A stretch of 64,000 bases of DNA from an uncultured Prevotellaceae bacterium (GCA_900320055.1 ONQS01000002.1:1-64000); one strand, 5' to 3'. Shown: positions 8,301 through 17,577, counted from the first letter of the stretch. Notes: generated by a model from the letters alone, not told the origin. Made by a program: numbers and translations.

Positions 8301-9458
8301 ATGTGTCCCAGAACAAAAAAGTTAAATTCTCTTGGTGAGGTGCTGCAGTACACCCCACCCAAGTTGCACACCGGTGCAAAATGGTATGTCGACTTCTACG
8401 CTTATGACCCAGCAGATGGGTCGATGCGCCGGAAAAAGTACCATGTTGACAATGCCGGGAAGGTGAAAGATCGCCGCCTCAGGGCGGCGCAACTCATCGA
8501 GTCATTGACCAGGCTGCTTCGCTCGGGCTGGTCACCTTGGGTAAACTCTGACACCAGTCGCGCCTACATTTTATTTGATGAAGCCGTCAAAAGATATTTG
8601 GCTCATGTGGAGCGGTTGCCGGCATACCACACGCGCAAGTCCTATGAGTCACGATTGCATATACTCCTGGAGTATAATGCCAGCCGGTTGCTGCCCATCC
8701 GGTACGTTTATCAATATGACACGGCATTCGTCAGCGACTTCCTGGACTACGTCTATCTTGACCGAGAAACGTCAGCCAGGACAAGGAACAATTACCGCCA
8801 ATGGTGCCTGTCATTGGCTGAATTCTTCATTGAAAAGCAATACATGTCGGCCAATCCGGTCAGCAAAATCAAAGAACTGGCCGAGTCCGGCAAGAAGCGG
8901 CGGCCATTGACGGCAGCCATGCTCAGACAACTGGAGGCTAATATCAAGTCGCGTGACCCGTGGTTTTACCTCGCTTGCATGATGGAGTACTACACCTTCA
9001 TACGCCCAACCGAGTTGAGCCATGTCAAGGTCGGTGACATCAGCGTCAAGGAGCAGAGCGTGTTCATCAGCGCCGACCACTCCAAGACTAAGCATGACGG
9101 CAAGGTCGGATTGAACACCAGAATCATCAAGATGATGATTGACCTTGGTGTGTTCCAATACCCGAGCGAGTTCTACCTATTTGGCCCCAGGGTGACTCAT
9201 CCTGCAGAAAAAAGAAGCGACGGCGAAATGTTCCGTCGTCGCTGGAATATATTGGTTAGAAAGGGGCTTGGATGGGATGACTGTTACCAGTTCTACAGCC
9301 TCAAGGACAGCGGGCTGCGCGATTTGGCCAACGCCGAAGGCATCGTTATCGCCAGAGACCAGGCGCGTCACAGTGACGTGGCCACCACCAACAAGTATCT
9401 GCAGGGGCGTGATGCACCAGTGCATGAAGAGACCAAGCGCTTCACTGGCGGCCTTTAG
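8301..9458 (+). CDS. int: Phage tyrosine site-specific integrase
   Basis: About 385 residues. An N-terminal SAM-like core-binding domain comes first (ARTRNNYRQWCLSLAEFFI), then the catalytic domain. The first catalytic Arg is in FIRPTEL, a Lys candidate lies in SKTKHDGK, the box II region YSLKDSGLRDL has Lys where most relatives have His, then ARHSDV (His) and NKYL (nucleophile Tyr). The SLKDSG variation is common in Bacteroidota integrases. The start is placed at the ATG at 8301; a TTG 33 nt upstream is also open. The gene follows tRNA-Ser by 100 nt on the same strand with no clear promoter of its own, so it may rely on read-through. It overlaps the convergent tail gene by 4 bp. Confidence 0.93.
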   Translation: MCPRTKKLNSLGEVLQYTPPKLHTGAKWYVDFYAYDPADGSMRRKKYHVDNAGKVKDRRLRAAQLIESLTRLLRSGWSPWVNSDTSRAYILFDEAVKRYLAHVERLPAYHTRKSYESRLHILLEYNASRLLPIRYVYQYDTAFVSDFLDYVYLDRETSARTRNNYRQWCLSLAEFFIEKQYMSANPVSKIKELAESGKKRRPLTAAMLRQLEANIKSRDPWFYLACMMEYYTFIRPTELSHVKVGDISVKEQSVFISADHSKTKHDGKVGLNTRIIKMMIDLGVFQYPSEFYLFGPRVTHPAEKRSDGEMFRRRWNILVRKGLGWDDCYQFYSLKDSGLRDLANAEGIVIARDQARHSDVATTNKYLQGRDAPVHEETKRFTGGL

Positions 9459-11488
9459 TCTTCAATCCTGTAGAAATACCCTGTCACAAGCGGCGATATG
9501 CCCCGATGTGTAATATTATACTCCAGTTTCTCGCATGCGAATTTCTGCCCATGGATTAGAAACACGTCGTTAGGTCCAATCAGTTGCGGCATTATGAACT
9601 TGATGCAATGTTTCACTGTCGTGTCAATGACTGTCGCTTCAGCCATTGCCTCTGAAAAAAGTGACTTGTCACCACTGTTTGAGAATGTCTGATTGAGTTC
9701 GATGAACTCTGTCTGCCCTATCGTGTTGCCTGGATCTATGCCCTGGGCAGTAACAAGCCAATCATGAAAACTGACTGGCCTAGGCCAATAGAATTGGATA
9801 TCCGTCCATTTAAATGTGCATTGTCTCGGTACGACACCGATGTACATCAGGTCCGCTTTGTCCTCATTCTTATCCAGATCTTGCTCGCCCTCGATGAGCG
9901 CCTCAATATCCAACACGTCATTAGTGGATACACTGTCCGTCCCGATATGCTGGATATCGGGGCGTGTGTACACGTCAACAGGCTGGGATCCTAATGTCGT
10001 GTCATCATATCCTCGCTGAGTGTGTGATGTCTTGACCGTTGGACAATCCCATGTAGTTATAGGACATGGCACAATTTTTAGGCTGATATCCAAGTCGCTC
10101 TTAGCCTGGTTGCGCCTCAGTGCCCTCTTCTGGTTGACCTCCTTGAACTGATAATTGCCGGCATCCCCAACTACAATGAACTGGTGCCCTTGCACTGCAA
10201 AGATCTTGCTCTTGTCCGCTTTGCTTACTCCACCGTTCGCTAACGCTGTCTGCATCTCGCTGATGGTGGAGTAAGTGCTTGAGTCCAATTCTACGGCAGC
10301 CATAATATCCTCGCTAATATGATCAAAGCCATCTTCAACATCAGCAAAACCTATATTGCCGTTTGATATGTCAGTTGTCTCGTCCTTGTCAATCTCGACC
10401 TGGTACTCGTCCACCACACGGTTACAATGTCTGATTGTGCTATACTCCCAGTAATTACTCCGGCGCATCACACTGGTCTTTTTGGTCGACTCATTGACAT
10501 TTAACACGATGCCCAATAGGTGCTCAATCTGGGTGATGAACTCGTTGAGAGTCCAGTGTGGCAGCGCCTTATTGAGTTCGATTCGGTTGTTAGCCGTGAC
10601 GATGAAAAGATGCCTGAATAATGAATTGCGAAGCAAAGAGAGTTCTGATTCTTCTGTAAGCGGATAACCAACAGCGGCAAGCACTTTACTGATCATCATC
10701 AGCAGCATAGGTTGAAATGATGGAATGACCTGTGGCACATTGGTCGGATCCCCATTGGGCCAGGAATAACGAAATTCAGGATAAAACCGTTTGTTGGATT
10801 GGCTGTCATCTTCATCTCTCCTAAGGACGTAGCCATTAACGATCACACCACCGCCCTCGAGATTGTTGGCCTCAGCATTGTTGGTCCCTTCGCGATATGA
10901 TGCCGTCTCATTGATGACAGGGAACATAACGCCCTTGTCTGTTGCTGTATTACTGTTTTCCCCCTCTGCGTTGGCCCACCATCTCAGCATCCATTCCGTG
11001 TATGCTATCGGCGGAACATATCCTTCGGGATAGTTGGCCTGGTGCTCCAGGTCGAGCAGCACCAAGGCATCACCCTTGTGGTGCTCTTGAGCCTCTGCTG
11101 GGCGCCAATGTATAATGTTATACCAGTCTCCCAGATCAAGTTCGTCGACATATATGTCATTGCCACGGGAGTAGAAATTCATCTCACTGATACCTCCCAT
11201 CAGTTGCACCTTCGCCACTTGATCTGTAACCTGGTGGAGAACAGCCTTGCCGTCGAGCACGACCTGATTGTCAACAAGCAGCACGGCTTGATATTCCGCA
11301 TAATGAGCGGCGATGTCTTTACGGTTGATTGCTCCTACTATCTGCCTGTTGGTCCTCTCCTGCAGAGGGAGTTCGATATCATATGTATATGATCCGGTCT
11401 TAGTGAAGTAGGTGTTCTCTCGCGTGAGTTTAATGGACACTTTTTCGCTGAGGACGGCCTGCTTGCCGTTGAGATATAATTCTATCAT
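9455..11488 (-). CDS. Phage tail protein (distal tail/baseplate-like), 677 residues
   Basis: A large structural protein with no recognised motif, beginning MIELYLNGKQAVL. The start is chosen by analogy with phage proteins of this shape and because 11488 overlaps the upstream gene end at 11485. The N-terminal region is beta-rich (GSYTYDIELPL) and looks like a distal-tail or hub-associated domain; a long acidic, Asp/Asn-rich C-terminal part follows. It is the last gene of the late transcription unit, directly after the lysis cassette. The tail role is inferred from size, composition and position; receptor-binding or hub function are alternatives. Confidence 0.55.
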   Translation of the reverse strand: MIELYLNGKQAVLSEKVSIKLTRENTYFTKTGSYTYDIELPLQERTNRQIVGAINRKDIAAHYAEYQAVLLVDNQVVLDGKAVLHQVTDQVAKVQLMGGISEMNFYSRGNDIYVDELDLGDWYNIIHWRPAEAQEHHKGDALVLLDLEHQANYPEGYVPPIAYTEWMLRWWANAEGENSNTATDKGVMFPVINETASYREGTNNAEANNLEGGGVIVNGYVLRRDEDDSQSNKRFYPEFRYSWPNGDPTNVPQVIPSFQPMLLMMISKVLAAVGYPLTEESELSLLRNSLFRHLFIVTANNRIELNKALPHWTLNEFITQIEHLLGIVLNVNESTKKTSVMRRSNYWEYSTIRHCNRVVDEYQVEIDKDETTDISNGNIGFADVEDGFDHISEDIMAAVELDSSTYSTISEMQTALANGGVSKADKSKIFAVQGHQFIVVGDAGNYQFKEVNQKRALRRNQAKSDLDISLKIVPCPITTWDCPTVKTSHTQRGYDDTTLGSQPVDVYTRPDIQHIGTDSVSTNDVLDIEALIEGEQDLDKNEDKADLMYIGVVPRQCTFKWTDIQFYWPRPVSFHDWLVTAQGIDPGNTIGQTEFIELNQTFSNSGDKSLFSEAMAEATVIDTTVKHCIKFIMPQLIGPNDVFLIHGQKFACEKLEYNITHRGISPLVTGYFYRIED

Positions 11489-11919
11489 CGTTTTCTTAAT
11501 AATATAATAATGAATAATGCACAGCCAGCCACGGCACCAGCCCACATCAGTGCCTTTTGCCACCAGTGAAGGAAGTTAACTTCCTTCACTTCGGTCCTGG
11601 TAATCGTGATGACCTTGGGGATAGTGTCACGGATAGTGTCCGCTACAAACATCTTATTGACGTTGACGGTATGATGCCAACGCTCGATGACAACAGTGTC
11701 GCCTTGGACATAGTGATAGATACTGTCTCGCATCATCAGCGTGTCGCGCACAATGTCCACATGGTCGCGCTCTGTAACCTTTTCTGTGATGACCGGCACT
11801 TCCTTGGTCAACTCAATGGTTCTGCACCCGCTTAGGGCTATTGATAGAATAAGCAGCAGTAAGACCACTATCGTCAAGAACATCAGTCCTCGAAACAGAT
11901 TTTTGTAAGATTCTTCCAT
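11485..11919 (-). CDS. Probable unimolecular spanin (u-spanin)
   Basis: A 144-residue protein. A hydrophobic signal (FLTIVVLLLLILSIA) ends in a lipobox, LSGC at about residues 29-32. A periplasmic part of about 85 residues rich in Val, Thr and Asp follows, then a C-terminal transmembrane helix (ALMWAGAVAGCALFIIILL) and a basic end (RKR). An outer-membrane lipoprotein anchor plus an inner-membrane C-terminal helix in one chain is the defining topology of u-spanins such as T1 gp11, which fuse inner and outer membranes in the last step of lysis. It is immediately downstream of the amidase and holin-like genes. The start is set at MEESYKNLF; more upstream codons run into the amidase gene. Confidence 0.75.
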   Translation of the reverse strand: MEESYKNLFRGLMFLTIVVLLLLILSIALSGCRTIELTKEVPVITEKVTERDHVDIVRDTLMMRDSIYHYVQGDTVVIERWHHTVNVNKMFVADTIRDTIPKVITITRTEVKEVNFLHWWQKALMWAGAVAGCALFIIILLRKR

Positions 11920-11923
11920 AGCA

Positions 11924-12334
11924 TTACAGATTGGCGTATTCTTTCCTAGCATCAAACGACGGGCAAGCCTTGGCCGCAAAGTCTCGGTGCCCGTAGATCT
12001 TCGCTTGTGGATATTTCTTCTTCAGCATCTTCAGCAACTGCAGCAGGGACTTCTTCTGGGCTTCGGTGCGCGTGTCCTTGGGGCTCTTCATGTCCTTGGC
12101 CACGCCTCCGATGTAGCACACACCGATGCTATGCTGGTTGTGCCACTTGCAGTGCGCACCGATGGCACTCTCTGGGCGACCTGCATGAATAGACCCGTCT
12201 AGGTACACCACGTAGTGGTACCCGACGTCTTTGAATCCACGCTGCTTGTGCCACGCACGGATGTCGCCCACAGTCGTCGGGCGGCCCTCAGGCGTCGCCG
12301 AACAGTGGACGATGATCTCATTGATTGTTCTCAT
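11924..12334 (-). CDS. Phage endolysin, N-acetylmuramoyl-L-alanine amidase
   Basis: A 136-residue single-domain Amidase_2 (T7-lysozyme-like) enzyme that cuts between muramic acid and the stem peptide. Zinc ligands are visible in IIVHCSAT (His10), in GHRDF near the end, and in CPSFD (Cys in the third-ligand position). The DVGYHYVVYLDGSI strand is typical. There is no signal peptide, so release depends on a holin. It overlaps the upstream holin-like gene by 17 bp and is followed after 4 bp by the probable spanin. Confidence 0.92.
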   Translation of the reverse strand: MRTINEIIVHCSATPEGRPTTVGDIRAWHKQRGFKDVGYHYVVYLDGSIHAGRPESAIGAHCKWHNQHSIGVCYIGGVAKDMKSPKDTRTEAQKKSLLQLLKMLKKKYPQAKIYGHRDFAAKACPSFDARKEYANL

Positions 12335-12614
12335 CTTCTTCCTCCTCCTCGTTTATGTTATCATTAACTATGTCCACAACGCCTTGGGCACTATCGCGCC
12401 CCATGCGTCTGAACTGGCGTTTAATTTCGTTGTGGGTGTATAGCGCCAACCCGAATACGCCTGCGGCAAACGCAATGGCTTCACCGACATAGGCGATGAC
12501 GGATGAGTGGATGTACTGGATGGAAAAGAATGACACAAATGCCAGCACGATGGCACTAGCCAGCATCGCTATTGCTGATCCATACTGGATCCAATCCTTG
12601 GTGTTCTGTTTCAT
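12318..12614 (-). CDS. Putative holin (two transmembrane segments)
   Basis: 98 residues. The two hydrophobic helices are about YGSAIAMLASAIVLAFVSFF and SVIAYVGEAIAFAAGVFGL, and the C-terminal tail is strongly acidic (NEEEEEDE). Size, topology and its place just before the amidase match class II-like holins. The start MKQNTKDW at 12614 follows the upstream stop with a 4-bp overlap. No sequence family is recognised, so the holin call is positional; the neighbouring multi-pass protein is an alternative holin. Confidence 0.6.
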   Translation of the reverse strand: MKQNTKDWIQYGSAIAMLASAIVLAFVSFFSIQYIHSSVIAYVGEAIAFAAGVFGLALYTHNEIKRQFRRMGRDSAQGVVDIVNDNINEEEEEDENNQ

Positions 12615-13069
12615 TGTATCACGATTTTTAAAGCGCTCACCAACGCCATATACACACTGATGACGAGTCCTATCTCTACTCGCCATTGCCAATTATCACG
12701 CCCTGCGGCAATGCACACGATCAATGGCAGCAAGCACGCCGAATTGACCGCAAGCACCCAGCCCGTCAGCAAGGTGAAAGCCATCACCGCTGCGATGATA
12801 TGCACCCGCTCATCGGTCTTATTCCACACGTCGGCGGCACCCGTGAACACGATCGCGCCAATACCCATTGCGGCAAGCCATTGCCATCTTGGAGGCGTAA
12901 CGCTTAACATGGCAGGAAGCAGCATAACCTGTGACCATAGCGCTACAAGCAGCAGCCATCGCCATCGCTTGGAGAGCGCGGATATGCTGCGCTGCGTACC
13001 CGTCGTCAACGACATACCAGCAAGCAGGATCACAAACGTGATCATTGCTATATAAGCAAGCCTACTCAT
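12611..13069 (-). CDS. Multi-pass membrane protein of the lysis region
   Basis: 152 residues with four to five predicted transmembrane helices (starting YIAMITFVILLAGM) separated by short loops, one with the Trp-rich PPRWQWL. It is not a family I recognise. It lies between a tail-assembly-like gene and the putative holin with 4-bp overlaps on both sides, so it is translated with the lysis cassette. It may be a holin partner, an antiholin or an exclusion protein. The membrane nature is clear; the function is not. Confidence 0.55.
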   Translation of the reverse strand: MSRLAYIAMITFVILLAGMSLTTGTQRSISALSKRWRWLLLVALWSQVMLLPAMLSVTPPRWQWLAAMGIGAIVFTGAADVWNKTDERVHIIAAVMAFTLLTGWVLAVNSACLLPLIVCIAAGRDNWQWRVEIGLVISVYMALVSALKIVIQ

Positions 13070-13590
13070 CTTGGCATCAGATTAAGTTTGGGCGGATATC
13101 CTGCTGTCACATCAAAGGCTTCGACGTCCTCAATGGTTGTCATGGCGTTCACCTGGGCCTTATGCGCTTCGGTGACGTTGAGCGCCTCAGAGGCATATAC
13201 CTCAAGTGCGCTGAGCATCTGCAACCACAACGCGACAGGAAATGTGAAGGCCTCCCCATTAAACCACTTGGTCACATCCTCAGCACCAGTCGCTTGATAA
13301 GCCTCGATGCTGAGGCGCAACTGCTGTCTTGTTGGGGCATCCAACCACATGGGGATTCCCCCTAAGTAGAACTGATTGACAGCCTCACTTTGGTCATGGT
13401 CACCAATACGCATGAGCGCATCTTCTTTGGCCATGGCCAGCAATTCTTCTTGTGTCGGTTCTGGCGCTACATATTCATGATAGCCTGCCAGGGCAAGGAT
13501 GTCTTTGCTCGGCGCCATATAGGTATATTCTCCCACCGTGATAGGCTTGCCGTCCCATATTTCTCCATTGTCATTGATGTACTGTTTCAT
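13066..13590 (-). CDS. DUF4376-like phage protein (tail-fibre-associated)
   Basis: 174 residues. The N-terminus is a short linker (MKQYINDNGEIWDGKPI). The C-terminal half is helical, with ALWLQMLSALEVYASEAL and TIEDVEAFDVTAGYP resembling the DUF4376 domain found beside tail-fibre genes in many phages. The position between fibre-tip genes and lysis genes fits a fibre-assembly or tip accessory role. The family resemblance is from memory and only moderate. Confidence 0.5.
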   Translation of the reverse strand: MKQYINDNGEIWDGKPITVGEYTYMAPSKDILALAGYHEYVAPEPTQEELLAMAKEDALMRIGDHDQSEAVNQFYLGGIPMWLDAPTRQQLRLSIEAYQATGAEDVTKWFNGEAFTFPVALWLQMLSALEVYASEALNVTEAHKAQVNAMTTIEDVEAFDVTAGYPPKLNLMPR

Positions 13591-14132
13591 ATCTCATAAT
13601 AAAAATTAACTTCAACCATCTTGTTCGTCACTCTCGTCCCATCAGCACCGGCATCTATGTACTTCTGTTTGGTCCCGATTGGCACTCGGATAAGAGATGT
13701 CGTCCAGAAGTTAGCCATGCCTTTATTCCCTGCATAGTCTGGAATCACATCAGGTTCCAATATGTCGACCACATCCCAAGTGATACCCGTCAACCTATTA
13801 GCACCGGTAAGGCCCGTTTCAGACTGATCGTTAAAGTTGTATGGAACGCGCACATAAGAGCAACTGTAACCGAAATTATAAAGATAGTTGCTGGGCAGTT
13901 TCCCCTTGAGGTGGATGTACATAATGTGCTTGCCAGCGGTGGCATCAACGTATGTTTTTTCATAGTTCTTACCATTACCGTAAAAAGTTGCCAACGCTCC
14001 ATCCAAAATGATATAATCCACATAACTAAGCATGTAATTTCCGATGCTGAGTTGCGTGTCACTGTCTAGTTCGAAATCAAATCTAACGCAATCAGGATGC
14101 TCAATGGGTGTTCTCCTTGCGTCACGCATCAT
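13587..14132 (-). CDS. Fibre-tip-like protein with BspA/LRR-type cap
   Basis: About 181 residues, beta-rich. Near the end is RVPIGTKQKYIDAGADG, resembling the closing cap of BspA-type leucine-rich repeats in Bacteroidales surface proteins. The start is placed at 14132 because a strong GGAAAGGAGG lies 7 nt upstream; an in-frame ATG at 14150 would precede that site. The upstream sequence has a run of seven C (minus strand) at 14161-14167. With its neighbour it is a candidate receptor-contacting tip protein. No firm homologue is known to me. Confidence 0.5.
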   Translation of the reverse strand: MMRDARRTPIEHPDCVRFDFELDSDTQLSIGNYMLSYVDYIILDGALATFYGNGKNYEKTYVDATAGKHIMYIHLKGKLPSNYLYNFGYSCSYVRVPYNFNDQSETGLTGANRLTGITWDVVDILEPDVIPDYAGNKGMANFWTTSLIRVPIGTKQKYIDAGADGTRVTNKMVEVNFYYEI

Positions 14133-14189
14133 AGCCCGCCTCCTTTCCAATGGCCAAATAGGGGGGGTAATTGGCTGATATTTAATTTA

Positions 14190-14780
14190 TTAGACATTAG
14201 TTAATTTACTTATCGGTTTAACTTTGTTTGCATAATCACCTGCAGCATCCTGATAGGCCGCTAAAGCATTGTCAGGACAATACACTGCGGTCATGTTGTA
14301 AATGTTGCTGCTTAGGCCTGATGGAGGTACCATCGAATTAAATATCCAGATGCCTGTCGTATCTATGCTAATACCAGTGCCAATCGAGTTGAAACTAGCC
14401 GGGAAATAGTATCTGCTGCACCTTGTCCTTCTGAACGCACGCTCCTTAGTAGAACGCAAGTTAGGAGGGCAGTAAGCGATGCCCGTGTTTAACGTGTAGG
14501 CAAATGCCTCGTAAGGTAACGACGTTATCTTCTTGAAGTGTGACAAATCAGGCATCGGCTCTTTGGCCGCGCCCACTCGGCCGCCAAACTTAAGGATATT
14601 GTCCATTTGCTGCTGTGTGACAGCGGCACATTCTTTTGCGGTCATACCATCTGGAGATGCGCACCAGCCCGCGTTGTAGAACAATCCCATGTATTTCGGG
14701 TTGTCAGTCGCGTTGATGACGAATGGAGCGGGCTTCCCTACCATCTGTGATCTGCGGCGTATGATCTCGTTAGTCAGCAT
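14190..14780 (-). CDS. Fibre-tip-like protein with BspA/LRR-type cap
   Basis: 196 residues. The C-terminal motif [17 protein letters not shown] followed by KPI matches the terminal cap of BspA-like leucine-rich repeat proteins. The middle contains short aromatic repeats ([15 protein letters not shown]). It overlaps the collagen-like fibre gene by 11 bp, so it is translated with it and probably sits at the distal fibre end. It shares the cap idea with the following gene but little other sequence. A receptor-binding role is inferred. Confidence 0.5.
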   Translation of the reverse strand: MLTNEIIRRRSQMVGKPAPFVINATDNPKYMGLFYNAGWCASPDGMTAKECAAVTQQQMDNILKFGGRVGAAKEPMPDLSHFKKITSLPYEAFAYTLNTGIAYCPPNLRSTKERAFRRTRCSRYYFPASFNSIGTGISIDTTGIWIFNSMVPPSGLSSNIYNMTAVYCPDNALAAYQDAAGDYANKVKPISKLTNV

Positions 14781-16092
14781 ATTCGATCATCAGCAAATAG
14801 TTCTCCTGGATAGAAAATTCGTAGGTATGGCCAGCAGTTATCTCCGGAAGTTCGTACTTGCCTCCATCCTCGGGGGTCTTGACCGAAGATGGAAACGCGA
14901 AGTTGCTGAATCCGGTAGCGGCCGTGAATCGGCCTGCATAGATAGCCAGACCATTGGATGTGGTGTTGAGCGTGATGGTCAGTGACGTGATCGATCCAAA
15001 GCGGTAGAACGTATTAGGGTCCAACGCTTGTGTGACGGCTCCCGTTCCGGACACGACGACTAGAGGAACGGTTGTATCCCCTGGCTCGCCTTGCGGTCCC
15101 TGCGGACCAGTTGGACCAGTCGGCCCGGTAGGACCAGTCGGCCCGGTAGGACCTTGTGCGCCCTGCGGACCCTGCTTGCCCTGCGGCCCCTGCGGACCTT
15201 GCTCCCCTTGGGCGCCCTGTTCACCCTGCGGACCCTGCGGACCTTGCGGGCCCCTCATGTCGGCTTCTGCCCAGTGATCGCCCTGTTTGCTAGTCACCCA
15301 CACATAGTATGTAGTGCCGAGCACGTAGCACATCGTCTTCTGCTCGGCAGTGGGATTTTCAGGCAGTTCATCCTCGCTAGATATGCCCACATATCCTGCT
15401 ATTTGCCCTGCACTGCCTCCGCCTCCGCCGATAGACACCCATTTGGTGCCATCCCAACGGATGGTCGTGTCAGAAGACGCATCGCAGTAGATTGCATTTG
15501 TGTCCAACGGCAACTGCAACCATCCACGATCGGCATATTTATAGTAGAGGCGGCGAGTGCCAGGATAATATACCACGGTGCCGACCGCTTGCTGGTTAAG
15601 GTCTGCGCCCACCATGCTGCTGATAACTCGACGCTGGACATGGTCACCACTAAGTTCTTGCATCCCGGTTGCCGATGTCCAAGTGTACAAGCGTCTGGTA
15701 TGCAGATTGATATAGATGACACCGACACGACAGCCCCAAAACTCTGTCTCACCAGAGGTATTGAGATAGCGCAGTTGCTGGCGGGCGGCATTATAGTAGA
15801 TGTCGCCGGTTGCAGGTGTGTAGGTCCACTCACCACCGTCCACTCCATCTAGGACAGCGTCCATCGACGCCAAGGGCACAACACGCGACTGATGCCATAT
15901 CGTGATGCCGTATCCGTTCAACTGAGCATACGCATCGAGTACCTCCCGGAGAGTTGCCATATCGACACCCTGGTCGAAATAGTTAAGGAGTTCGAGCAGA
16001 AGTGATCCGACACGCAGTGCGGTGTTTTCTCGTTCCTGGTCGGCATCACGTATTTCGACCGCTTTATCGATCAACTGATCCTTCGTTGCCAT
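14770..16092 (-). CDS. Tail fibre with collagen-like repeat
   Basis: About 440 residues. The N-terminus is a helical attachment region ([19 protein letters not shown]), followed by beta-rich modules. Then come about 20 Gly-X-Y triplets at roughly residues 279-339 ([12 protein letters not shown], then five GPT in a row) and a C-terminal globular domain. Gly-X-Y repeats form trimeric stalks in phage fibres. The GPT part is encoded by near-identical 18-bp DNA repeats, so stalk length can change by slippage. The start at 16092 was chosen because earlier codons overlap the upstream gene. Confidence 0.85.
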   Translation of the reverse strand: MATKDQLIDKAVEIRDADQERENTALRVGSLLLELLNYFDQGVDMATLREVLDAYAQLNGYGITIWHQSRVVPLASMDAVLDGVDGGEWTYTPATGDIYYNAARQQLRYLNTSGETEFWGCRVGVIYINLHTRRLYTWTSATGMQELSGDHVQRRVISSMVGADLNQQAVGTVVYYPGTRRLYYKYADRGWLQLPLDTNAIYCDASSDTTIRWDGTKWVSIGGGGGSAGQIAGYVGISSEDELPENPTAEQKTMCYVLGTTYYVWVTSKQGDHWAEADMRGPQGPQGPQGEQGAQGEQGPQGPQGKQGPQGAQGPTGPTGPTGPTGPTGPQGPQGEPGDTTVPLVVVSGTGAVTQALDPNTFYRFGSITSLTITLNTTSNGLAIYAGRFTAATGFSNFAFPSSVKTPEDGGKYELPEITAGHTYEFSIQENYLLMIEYAD

Positions 16093-16097
16093 AGCGA

Positions 16098-16955
16098 TTA
16101 ATTGCCCAAAGTAATCCACATGTCAACATCATCCTGCACATCAAGGCAGCGCAACCTAGTGAGTTTGGTGCCGGCAACACTCATTATGCTCCAGCGTTCA
16201 TCACCGCCTGCATCGGAAATCTGCACGCCTACGTCGATATAAGACCCATCAGTGTACGTCAAGTCAATATCCAGCGATGAGCCTATCCGCACATACTTGG
16301 GCAGGGTGTTAACGATCTTGATGGGCTTCTGGAGATCAGTGTCCAACTCCACATGCACACCGACGTATCCCTCGGGGATGCCGCCGCCTTCATCGTCGAG
16401 TGTGTCGATGATCCCTTCGTAGTAGGGGCTCGGCATATCATCCGTTACAGACACGTTGATTGTCGTGCCGGCCGAGTCGGTCTCGCTGGAGCCGGACTCC
16501 TGGTTGGGAGTCACGTTGGTTTCGAACATCTCGTTGCCCAAGACACGGTAGCGGCCGTCGCGCTGGGGCCACAGGAATACCAGGTCATCAGCGTTGGCCT
16601 GACGGCAGAAGCCTACAGCGTCGGCATTAAGCCCAGGATAGCGGAAAGCCGCCGTGTTGTTGAACGTCTTTGATGGTTCATCGCCCTGGCTTTCAGAGTT
16701 CACGTTGCTTTGCGGTGAGACCAAGTCGATGCGATGCCAATACGCGTCTGCCGCAAGGATGAAGTCTCCCGTCAGCGTTCCCAACCGGCGCATTGTAGCG
16801 TCGTCGTCTTCGACATCGACACGTTTGGGCCATGCCATGATATCGCTCTTTGGGATGTAATACACGTGAGGGCGCAGACCCGGCAAGACGGTCTCCCCTT
16901 TGCAATGTTCGAGGCTATCATACAGAGCCTCATTAGCACAGTTGTTTTTTGCCAT
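16098..16955 (-). CDS. Tail-tube-like protein, long paralogue of 33593-34207
   Basis: 285 residues. The first 180 or so are very similar, in protein and DNA, to the product of 33593-34207 (shared [46 protein letters not shown]). The remaining 100 residues (from about [10 protein letters not shown]) are an added beta-rich domain absent in the short copy. The beta-strand pattern and a position next to the capsid gene in the other copy suggest tail-tube or decoration protein; the extra domain may make this one a specialised (terminal or decorated) tube subunit. It has its own TATTTTTG promoter box at 16979-16986. The duplication is firm; the role is inferred. Confidence 0.55.
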   Translation of the reverse strand: MAKNNCANEALYDSLEHCKGETVLPGLRPHVYYIPKSDIMAWPKRVDVEDDDATMRRLGTLTGDFILAADAYWHRIDLVSPQSNVNSESQGDEPSKTFNNTAAFRYPGLNADAVGFCRQANADDLVFLWPQRDGRYRVLGNEMFETNVTPNQESGSSETDSAGTTINVSVTDDMPSPYYEGIIDTLDDEGGGIPEGYVGVHVELDTDLQKPIKIVNTLPKYVRIGSSLDIDLTYTDGSYIDVGVQISDAGGDERWSIMSVAGTKLTRLRCLDVQDDVDMWITLGN

Positions 16956-16978
16956 AATATTATAAATTTGATTTAGTG

Positions 16979-16986
16979 CAAAAATA
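16979..16986 (-). promoter_or_regulatory. Possible -7 promoter box for the long tail-tube-like gene
   Basis: Minus-strand TATTTTTG fits TAnnTTTG, 24 nt ahead of the start codon, in an AT-rich gap of 67 nt. Confidence 0.45.
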
Positions 16987-17022
16987 GCCCGCACACTCGG
17001 CCGACAAAAAGACAAAACACAG

Positions 17023-17577
17023 TCAGAACAAGACCGTGCCGCCAGCGCTGCCTCCGCTCGATCGACGTGACTGCCTCAAGGCCGAGCGGACATTCTCGAG
17101 GGCATCGCACACCATGGCAACGCCCATCAGTCCCGTAAGTTGCGCCATCACTTCAGCCATTTTCAGTACCGATGCATACAGTTTCGGCGTGATCCAGTCA
17201 CGCCGCCTTCGGGGCTCGCCACTGGTATATCCCCCACCCCATTTGGGGTCTCGCTTGCGGGGCTCATTCAGATGATGCTCCTCTCGATATACGGGGTTGA
17301 GGAATTGCAGATCGCCTCCGTTGCCATGGATGTATCCGCGCCCCACGCCCATAGCCTGATAGGCGCCATATTGCAGAAACTCCAGCACAATATGGGCACT
17401 TAGACCCTCATGCATAGCATCTGCTGTCATCGACTGGGCCAGTGCTCCGGTGTCGTGCACATCCAGATCCAACTGCTTTTCGCGCCAGATCTCAATCATC
17501 TTATCGCTCCACCCGTCAATCCACTGGTCGACATCCTGTGCAACCTGTGCAGGGTCTCTGGGTTCGATCACGTCCAT
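17023..17577 (-). CDS. Head-tail joining/neck-like protein (HK97 gp10-type)
   Basis: 184 residues. The N-terminal helix WIDGWSDKMIEIWREKQ, then DTGALAQSMTAD and YGAYQAMGVGRGYIHGN, resemble HK97 gp10-like tail-completion proteins, where a DTGxLxxS segment is common. The C-terminus is Ser/Gly/Arg-rich (RQSRRSSGGSAGG), perhaps flexible. It lies in a tightly overlapping run with the genes upstream. The assignment is by motif and position only. Confidence 0.5.
   Translation of the reverse strand: MDVIEPRDPAQVAQDVDQWIDGWSDKMIEIWREKQLDLDVHDTGALAQSMTADAMHEGLSAHIVLEFLQYGAYQAMGVGRGYIHGNGGDLQFLNPVYREEHHLNEPRKRDPKWGGGYTSGEPRRRRDWITPKLYASVLKMAEVMAQLTGLMGVAMVCDALENVRSALRQSRRSSGGSAGGTVLF

Noticed and set aside
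15091-15852. Antisense frame over the collagen-like fibre
   Set aside because: RTLRTLR-type repeats mirror the Gly-X-Y coding repeats on the other strand.
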